From DATAMF01 sp964472565 (GTDB lineage Bacteria > Chloroflexota > Anaerolineae > Aggregatilineales > Aggregatilineaceae), in the NCBI GenBank assembly GCA_964472565.1, contig CAYYNB010000114.1, positions 1 to 19,668 of the forward strand: 19,668 nucleotides of DNA, given 5' to 3'. Both the position numbers and the translations under genes were made by a program. Positions within the stretch are counted from its first letter, which is position 1, and each line of letters starts with the position of its first letter. Shown one piece after another: positions 15,281 through 19,668 of this stretch. Below the pieces are notes generated by a model. The model did no database searches. It worked only from the letters and a program-made list of their open reading frames with translations, and was not told where the DNA came from.

Positions 15281-15922
15281 TTATCCCCCGTCGTCTGCTT
15301 CGGACGATTCATCCGACCGGCTCTTCTCGCTGAGATAGTCCAGAAGACGCTGGATTTGCCATTGTGTCTCTTTCTCTGAGGCGGCGTAACCGCGCTTTCG
15401 GGCAGCGCTGCGCACGAGCTTGTCCTTTGAATCCCAATCGCGGCCTGCGGCATACAAGGCCGTCACATAGGAAGCTTGATAGGCAACCGCATCTGTTTCT
15501 ACTTGCCGCTTCTCATGGACAACATAATGAGCGGCTTCCAACTGTCGTTGGCAGCACACCATTATTGCCCATACAGCAGCTACTCCTACCTCCCTGGCAA
15601 TCATTGCGCCCTCGATTGGAGAGTTTCGTAATTCAGAGAACTGAGACCATATTTTGCTTCTGGCTTCAGCTATGTCGTGAATGGATGCTGCTTCCTTCAA
15701 AGAGTTCCGAACAACAAGAATGGCGGCGCGTACGCGTTCATCACCCAGCAGAATGTTCTCGTAGATCCAGGCGACATGTTCAGCGTAATCGCAAGCCAGG
15801 ATCATGCGGTCGTCCGGTTCCAGCACACGTAGAGCAGCCGTTAATTGCCCGCGATAATTTCGGGTGAGCATCGGGTCGGATATAGCAGCCTGCACTGCTT
15901 TTAAGGCGGTATCGACTGCCAT
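15281..15922 (-). CDS. Imm-5-like putative immunity protein
   Basis: This 213-residue protein is predicted all-helical, with no signal peptide or membrane helix. The segment ACDYAEHVAWIYE, then GDERVRAAI and later AAVWAIMVCCQRQLEAAHYV, resembles the CAEHVLPxxE...DDxRPRxAIEAA...AAA pattern that I recall from proteins annotated as Imm-5-like putative immunity proteins. The match is partial and the C-terminus (basic, then DESSEADDGG) is unlike it. GAGGAG stands about 9 nt before the ATG. It is the last gene after the toxin-like fragment and the 33-codon ORF, the usual order toxin then immunity. If right, it would bind and neutralise the toxin in the cytoplasm. If wrong, it is simply a hypothetical protein. 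Confidence 0.5.
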   Translation of the reverse strand: MAVDTALKAVQAAISDPMLTRNYRGQLTAALRVLEPDDRMILACDYAEHVAWIYENILLGDERVRAAILVVRNSLKEAASIHDIAEARSKIWSQFSELRNSPIEGAMIAREVGVAAVWAIMVCCQRQLEAAHYVVHEKRQVETDAVAYQASYVTALYAAGRDWDSKDKLVRSAARKRGYAASEKETQWQIQRLLDYLSEKSRSDESSEADDGG

Positions 15923-15940
15923 GTCACTAGTCTCCTCATT

Positions 15941-16042
15941 CTACCCTTTGATAACGACGCCAAGGGCTTTCAGCAAATTCTCTGGAAGATCAGACACAGG
16001 GATGTAAGGGCGTACACTCATTGTTTCAGCTCCTTGTTCCAT
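15941..16042 (-). CDS. Small ORF (33 aa) between toxin fragment and immunity gene
   Basis: ATG 16042 shares one base with the stop of the toxin frame (TAATG), and the frame ends at TAG 15943-15941, 18 nt before the immunity gene. The product begins MEQGAETMSVRPYIPVSDLP and ends in LLKALGVVIKG. A second ATG at 16021 is preceded by AAGGAG at a good distance, so a 26-residue form is likely as well. The tight packing and the two ribosome sites argue that it is translated. It resembles nothing that I know. It could be a second immunity component, a fragment of a longer gene, or a leader that couples translation. Confidence 0.45.
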   Translation of the reverse strand: MEQGAETMSVRPYIPVSDLPENLLKALGVVIKG

Positions 16043-16671
16043 TAATCAGGTACCAACTGTCTGCCTGCATGTGAAGTTGTCGTTTTATGGCTGGACAGGT
16101 CCTTAAGCTCGATAAACCATCCCGGTTTGAATTTGGCAGCTATTGATTTATCAACGACTAGAAAATCTCCGAGACCGTGCCCATCGGGAGTACGATACAC
16201 CCAGTAATTGGGCTTTTTGCGTAACATCGTATCTACAAACTCCAATTCCGAGTTGCCCATGTGGAATTTTCCCCCTTTTTGTTGAGGTCTGCCAACGAAT
16301 GGTCGAAGCTTTACTCGTTGGAAGTCCTCCTCCGAGATTGGGTCAGTGTACCACGCTCTCTTTTGCCTTAGCGGCAGCCCGGCATCTTTTTCCGGCCAAG
16401 TTGTCCGAACCCTCTGCGGGCGATAGTCGGGCGAAACGGAGAGCGGTCATCGGCTGAAGCTCGCATCATCCAGGCCACTCCACAACTGGCGCAAGCTCTT
16501 GCTGCCCCACTTCATGCCGCGCAAGCCACGGCTGATGGCGTGCTCGCCTACGCTAATGTCACCACCAATCACAAAACTCCCAATAAAATTGTTGCCCGCC
16601 GCCGTTTCTAGAGATTGGCCTTCTACGAAGTAATCCCATGCTGTTCCGGCTGCGACATCGACAAGTCCACC
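16042..16671 (-). pseudogene. Polymorphic-toxin-like C-terminus with one in-frame TGA
   Basis: One minus-strand frame is open from 16671 to the TAA at 16044-16042 except for TGA at 16449-16447. Before the TGA it reads GTAWDYFVEGQSLETAAGNNF, then GSFVIGGDISVGEHAISRGL and SLRQLWSGLDD. After it come KRAWYTDPISEEDFQRVKLR, a gap, PNYWVYRTPDGHGLGDFLVV and GWFIELKDL. GDFLVVD followed by ELK is compatible with a PD-(D/E)xK nuclease core. The Gly/Ala-rich front part and the downstream Imm-5-like gene suggest the C-terminal end of a secreted polymorphic toxin. CGA to TGA would explain the stop. The 5' part is missing; the frame begins at a lone IS end (16666-16705). The last 72 residues could restart at ATG 16260, which has GGGGGA 10 nt upstream. 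Confidence 0.5.
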
Positions 16672-16705
16672 TTATTTTGTCCATTTTTGGGGGTCACTTT
16701 AGTTT
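16666..16705 (-). mobile_element. Lone IS end, second copy
   Basis: The minus strand reads GTGACCCCCAAAAATGGACA followed by AAATAAGGTGGA. The last 19 bases match 8116-8134 at 17 positions. TGACCCCCAAAA resembles an IS3-family terminus. No transposase is next to it. It marks the 5' border of the toxin-like fragment, so a former insertion probably removed the rest of that gene. Confidence 0.45.
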
Positions 16706-16714
16706 TACAGTGTC

Positions 16715-16743
16715 CTTCAAGCGATACGGCACTGGTGTATAAT
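16715..16743 (+). promoter_or_regulatory. Promoter of the DNA methylase
   Basis: A perfect TATAAT lies at 16738-16743; the -35 region (CTTCAAG, 16715-16721) is poor. Transcription would start about 35 nt before the methylase start at 16785. Confidence 0.45.
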
Positions 16744-16784
16744 GGGTGAGATGAGAACAGGTATTCCAGATAGGGTAGTGCAGC

Positions 16785-18263
16785 GTGATGATCGGGATTC
16801 CTTCCCCCAAGCCCCATGAACGCCCAGCAGTCTACGCAGATCGCGTTGGGCAGTGGTATTTGTCTTGGAATAAGCCTGACAAAGCACTGGGGCAGTATTT
16901 CACCCCGCTCACGGTGGCCGACTTTATGGCGCACCTGGTGACCCAGCGAAAGGGCAGCCTGAGAGTCCTGGATTCCGGAGCAGGGGTAGGCATTCTCTCC
17001 TGCGCCCTCTGTGAAGTCTTGGATGGGGATGTCGATCTGGAGGCATATGAAACGGACACCGAACTGGCAGCCTGTCTTGAGTCCTGCCTGGTTTACACCC
17101 AGGAGTGGATGGCATAACGGGGCTGCCACCTACGGTTCAAAGTCATTCTGGATGACTTCGTGCTGGCACAGGCTGGATCGCTTCGGTCGCCAGCGTCCAA
17201 TCCCTTTGACGTGGTAATTTCCAACCCGCCTTACTTCAAGCTTTCCAAAACCGATCCGCGAGCGCAGGCTGCTGCATCCATCGTGTTTGGGCAGCCGAAC
17301 ATCTACGCCCTCTTTATGGCGGTCAGTGCGGCGCTGCTCAAACCCAATGGACAGAGCGTGTTCATCACCCCGCGCAGTTACGCGGCGGGCAGCTATTTCA
17401 GCCACTTCCGCGAGTATTTTTTCGCTCGAATGCGCCCTCGGGCTATCCATCTTTTTGATTCCCGACGCGATGTTTTTGGGGAAGTGCTGCAGGAAAGCAT
17501 CATCCTGCTTGCGGAACGATCCACTCAGGACCGCCCGGTCCTAATCAGTTCCAGCGCCGGGGGACAGAATTTCCGAGAACATCACGAACGCACGCTGCCG
17601 CTGGCTGAAGTACTGAATGGCAGCGGCATTCTACATGTTCCTTTGAATGGTCAGTATGATCAGGTGGCAGACATTGTCCGTTCCTGGACGAACCGCCTGC
17701 GTGATTACGGGATGGAAGTTTCGACCGGGCCAGTGGTGCCCTTTCGCGCCACGCACCTGGTGACTTCTTCTGGTCGAGTGTCCGTCACGCACGCGCCGCT
17801 GCTCTGGATGCAGAACGTCAGGCCGATGCAGATCACTTGGCCGCTGCCCCGCAAGAACCAATACATCGTCCTTGAGGGGGCCGAAAAGCTCCTGCTGCCC
17901 AACCGTAACTATGTTTTGCTGCGCCGCTTCAGCGCCAAAGAGGAACAGCGGCGTCTGGTGGCTGCTCCCTACCTCTCCGAACTGGATACACCTTTGCTTG
18001 GCCTGGAAAATCACCTGAACTACATTCACCGCCCTGGGGGAATGCTGTCGGACGAGGAGACGCGCGGTCTGGCGGCGCTGCTAAACAGCTCCTTGCTGGA
18101 TACCTATTTCCGCCTTTCGAATGGCAATACCCAGGTCAGCGCCACCGAACTGAGGGCTATGCCCCTCCCGCCGCTTGAGATTATCGTTGAGATTGGACGC
18201 CGTGTATCGGATGGAGCAGATGCCGGTGCACTCATCAACCCTCTGCTGGGGACTTATGCCTGA
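16785..18263 (+). pseudogene. BsuBI/PstI-type N6-adenine DNA methylase with one in-frame TAA
   Basis: The frame from GTG 16785 (or ATG 16788) to TGA 18263 spans 492 sense codons if the TAA at 17115-17117 (codon 111) is ignored. It carries the methylase motifs in order: motif X ALGQYFTP (35-41), motif I VLDSGAGVGIL (61-71, where DPGAG is usual), the acidic AYETD (88-91) and, after the TAA, DVVISNPPYFKL with catalytic NPPY (147-150). A later target-recognition part ends with NGNTQVSATELRAMPLPP, typical of the Eco57I/BsuBI-PstI class. CAA to TAA is the simplest cause of the stop. The TAA separates the SAM-binding motif from the catalytic motif, so no complete enzyme can be made unless it is read through. 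The intact enzyme would protect a site, probably CTGCAG-like, against a partner nuclease. Confidence 0.8.
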
Positions 18264-18322
18264 GATCAGCAGGCCCAGACCATCCTGCGAGCTTGGGTTT
18301 TCCAACCAGAATTTGCAGGATC
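18257..18322 (+). pseudogene. Possible start of the partner restriction endonuclease
   Basis: An ATG at 18257 overlaps the methylase stop, the usual position for the BsuBI/PstI endonuclease. Allowing one or two single-base shifts, the strand reads MPE, DQQAQTILRA, then LGFSNQN, which resembles the N-terminal helix of that nuclease family (AQxILxALGxPxxQxN). It ends at the terminator of the opposite gene, and the other 300 or so residues are missing. The evidence is a short motif only. Confidence 0.35.
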
Positions 18323-18348
18323 AAAAAATAGCGCTCTAAGAAGCGCCA
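18323..18348 (-). terminator. Rho-independent terminator of the PD40 gene
   Basis: On the minus strand TGGCGCT and AGCGCTA form a 7-bp stem (one G-T pair) with loop TCTTAG and are followed by TTTTTTG. It lies about 30 nt past the stop at 18380. Confidence 0.75.
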
Positions 18349-18379
18349 TCTGTCTTTTACCGATTTTTGTGCATAAATT

Positions 18380-19435
18380 TTATTGTATCGGGGCCGTGAC
18401 CGGTGACCAAACAGGAAAGAGATCGGGAGAGTCGCTGTTGGTTACGTTGTGCAGATTACTCCCATCAGCGTTTATAACGTAAATCTCATCGTTACCATCA
18501 CGGTTGGTTTGAAACGCGATTTGTTTACTGTCTGGTGACCAGGCAGGTCTGGAGTCTTCCGCTGCATGGTTGGTCAGATTGCGCGGGTTGCTGCCATCTG
18601 CATCCATTACATAAATTTCGGCATTTCCATCACGCACCGACATGAACGCAATTTGACTGCCATCGGGTGACCAAGTGGGGTAAAATCCTCCCCCCGAATA
18701 AGTCAGATCGCGCAGATCGCTACCATCGGCATTGATAACGTAAATCTGGTAAGTGATAGACATAAACGCGATCTGTTTGCTGTCTGGCGACCACGTAAAA
18801 CCAAATTCCTGGTTTCCTACCGAGAGATTATCGAGGCGAACCAGATGACTCCCGTCGGCCTGCATGACGTAAATCTCTGCGTCCTTGTTATTCGCATAAT
18901 CACGGGTAGATCGAAAGGCAATCTGGCTTCCATCCGGTGACCAAGCGAGTTGATAATCTTCCGCCGCCTGGTTGGTGAGATTGCGCGGGTTGGTGCCATC
19001 CACATTCATCAGGTAGATTTCGGTATTCCCGTCGCGGTTTGTCAAAAAAGCAATCTGACTACCATCAGGTGACCAGACCGGATAGAAATCCGACGCTTCA
19101 TGGTCAGTTAGTCTGCGTAAATGGCTACCATCAAAATCCACCAGATAAACATCTAAATTGCCGCCACGTGCAGCGTCAAACGCAATCTGGCGACCGTCCG
19201 GAGACCAATTGGGGGAGGAATCGGGAGTTCCATTGTTGGTGAGATTACGTAGATGACTGCCATCGCTATTCACAACACAAATTTCAAATTGATACCTGCC
19301 CATTTGCTCGAACGCGATCTGCTCATGGGGGAAGAACTCAGGTTCAGTCTGAGGGGATGGTCTCAATTTCAATACATACAGCACTCCAAGCAGCAAAAAA
19401 ACAGCCAATGTTATCATTAGTGCGGTTCGTTTCAT
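18380..19435 (-). CDS. PD40 (TolB-like) seven-bladed beta-propeller, membrane-anchored
   Basis: This 351-residue protein has a basic start and an N-terminal hydrophobic helix (residues 5-23) without a lipobox cysteine, so it is an uncleaved anchor or a signal peptide. Seven repeats of about 41-48 residues follow, each with (A/V)DGSxxRxLT, WSPDGSQIAF and RDGNxEIYVM. QIAF near the N-terminus and the final WSP complete one shared blade, the usual ring closure. This is the PD40/WD40-like repeat of TolB C-terminal domains. The protein should sit outside the cytoplasmic membrane and bind a protein or polymer; no catalytic domain is attached. Blades 2-3 closely resemble blades 5-6, evidence of a three-blade duplication. 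It has its own terminator. No ribosome site stands out before ATG 19435. Confidence 0.82.
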   Translation of the reverse strand: MKRTALMITLAVFLLLGVLYVLKLRPSPQTEPEFFPHEQIAFEQMGRYQFEICVVNSDGSHLRNLTNNGTPDSSPNWSPDGRQIAFDAARGGNLDVYLVDFDGSHLRRLTDHEASDFYPVWSPDGSQIAFLTNRDGNTEIYLMNVDGTNPRNLTNQAAEDYQLAWSPDGSQIAFRSTRDYANNKDAEIYVMQADGSHLVRLDNLSVGNQEFGFTWSPDSKQIAFMSITYQIYVINADGSDLRDLTYSGGGFYPTWSPDGSQIAFMSVRDGNAEIYVMDADGSNPRNLTNHAAEDSRPAWSPDSKQIAFQTNRDGNDEIYVINADGSNLHNVTNSDSPDLFPVWSPVTAPIQ

Positions 19436-19444
19436 AGGTGACGT

Positions 19445-19495
19445 AATCTCTCAGTTCTCGCGAGTTTCGGGCGGCAGCGGGCAGTCCTGGCGAAG
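19445..19495 (-). pseudogene. Third recombinase-like scrap
   Basis: The minus strand encodes DALRQDCPLPPETREN and then TGA. RQDCxLPPxT matches the fragment at 14911-15102 (CGCCAGGACTGCC is identical in both). It lies between the unknown gene at the right edge and the PD40 gene. It is short, and chance similarity cannot be excluded. Confidence 0.3.
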
Positions 19496-19501
19496 AGCAT
19501 C

Positions 19502-19668
19502 CTAACCTATACCATTGACGCTCAAATCGAGAAATTCGCCGGTAGCGGCATTATACAGAACACCAAAAAAGCTCGCGCCCCCATCGTCAACCTGGATCCA
19601 CTGCTGCTGCCAATCGAGGTCCATATTGGTACGAAAGAAAAAGGTGTAGATCATCGGCTGGTCATCAA
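19502..19668 (-). CDS. Unknown protein, C-terminal part (runs off right edge)
   Basis: The minus strand is open from the window edge to TAG 19504-19502. The 55 visible residues include QPMIYTFFFRTNMDLDWQQQ, then QVDDGGASFFGVLYNAATGE and a short end SVNGIG. Alternating hydrophobic and polar residues suggest beta strands. I do not recognise the family. It is encoded in the same direction as the PD40 gene, about 65 nt upstream of it, with a recombinase-like scrap in between. Confidence 0.6.
   Translation of the reverse strand, partial: DDQPMIYTFFFRTNMDLDWQQQWIQVDDGGASFFGVLYNAATGEFLDLSVNGIG

Noticed and set aside
13784..17117. Stop-codon recoding (for example TAG or TGA read as an amino acid)
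   Set aside because: Three different stop codons are involved, and the other genes use the same codons as true stops (TAG ends the aminotransferase, TGA ends the response regulator).
18323..18350. Extension of the endonuclease similarity as KNSALRSA
   Set aside because: This stretch is better explained by the terminator of the opposite PD40 gene, so the similarity is probably chance.
1..19668. CRISPR array, tRNA or rRNA genes
   Set aside because: No regularly spaced repeats and no tRNA or rRNA-like conserved segments were seen; the tandem pattern at 18400-19300 is protein-coding propeller repeats.

Overview
This window looks like a piece of a Chloroflexota (Anaerolineae-like) genome. That is an inference from gene style (YfhO-type membrane protein, HWWF-type methyltransferase, MMPL exporter, PD40 propeller, and short toxin-antitoxin and recombinase remnants of a kind I associate with that phylum) and from mid-range GC. 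No rRNA, tRNA or CRISPR array is visible, so the phylum is not proven.

Layout. (1) 1-657: the 5' part of an insertion-sequence transposase on the minus strand, and the 3' end of a flippase-like (YbhN/LPG-synthase TM) gene that it seems to have cut. (2) 671-3810, minus strand: a surface-glycan operon with a strong promoter, a truncated methyltransferase remnant, a GT2 glycosyltransferase, an SDR epimerase and a DegT-type aminotransferase. A YfhO-family membrane protein with its own terminator lies upstream (3902-6236). (3) 6237-8755: mostly debris, with a second, internally deleted copy of the same IS type, a frameshifted ParA start, two terminators, a possible structured RNA and a lone IS end. 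(4) 8756-12847, plus strand: an MMPL exporter, a 13-bp inverted repeat, then an OmpR-type response regulator and HAMP histidine kinase that overlap by 4 nt. (5) 12850-14283: a long nested inverted repeat, a membrane-protein gene cut by a 76-bp element with inverted ends, a VapC-like PIN toxin with one nonsense codon, and its intact antitoxin. (6) 14301-15102: an ICMT-family membrane methyltransferase flanked by pieces that resemble serine-recombinase N-termini. (7) 15281-16671, minus strand: the 3' end of what appears to be a polymorphic toxin (one in-frame TGA; C-terminus compatible with a PD-(D/E)xK core), a 33-codon ORF joined to it by TAATG, and an Imm-5-like putative immunity gene. (8) 16738-18320, plus strand: a BsuBI/PstI-type adenine methylase with one in-frame TAA, followed by a scrap that may be its endonuclease. 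(9) 18323-19435, minus strand: a seven-bladed PD40 propeller protein with a clear terminator. (10) 19502-19668: the 3' end of an unknown gene.

How it fits together. The glycan operon and the MMPL/two-component block look functional. Almost everything between them and to the right is a defence/mobile accessory zone in decay. Three separate genes (PIN toxin, DNA methylase, polymorphic toxin) are each open through their remaining length except for one stop codon, and each stop can be explained by a single C:G to T:A change. The best candidate for an undescribed system is the toxin-smORF-immunity locus at 15281-16671.
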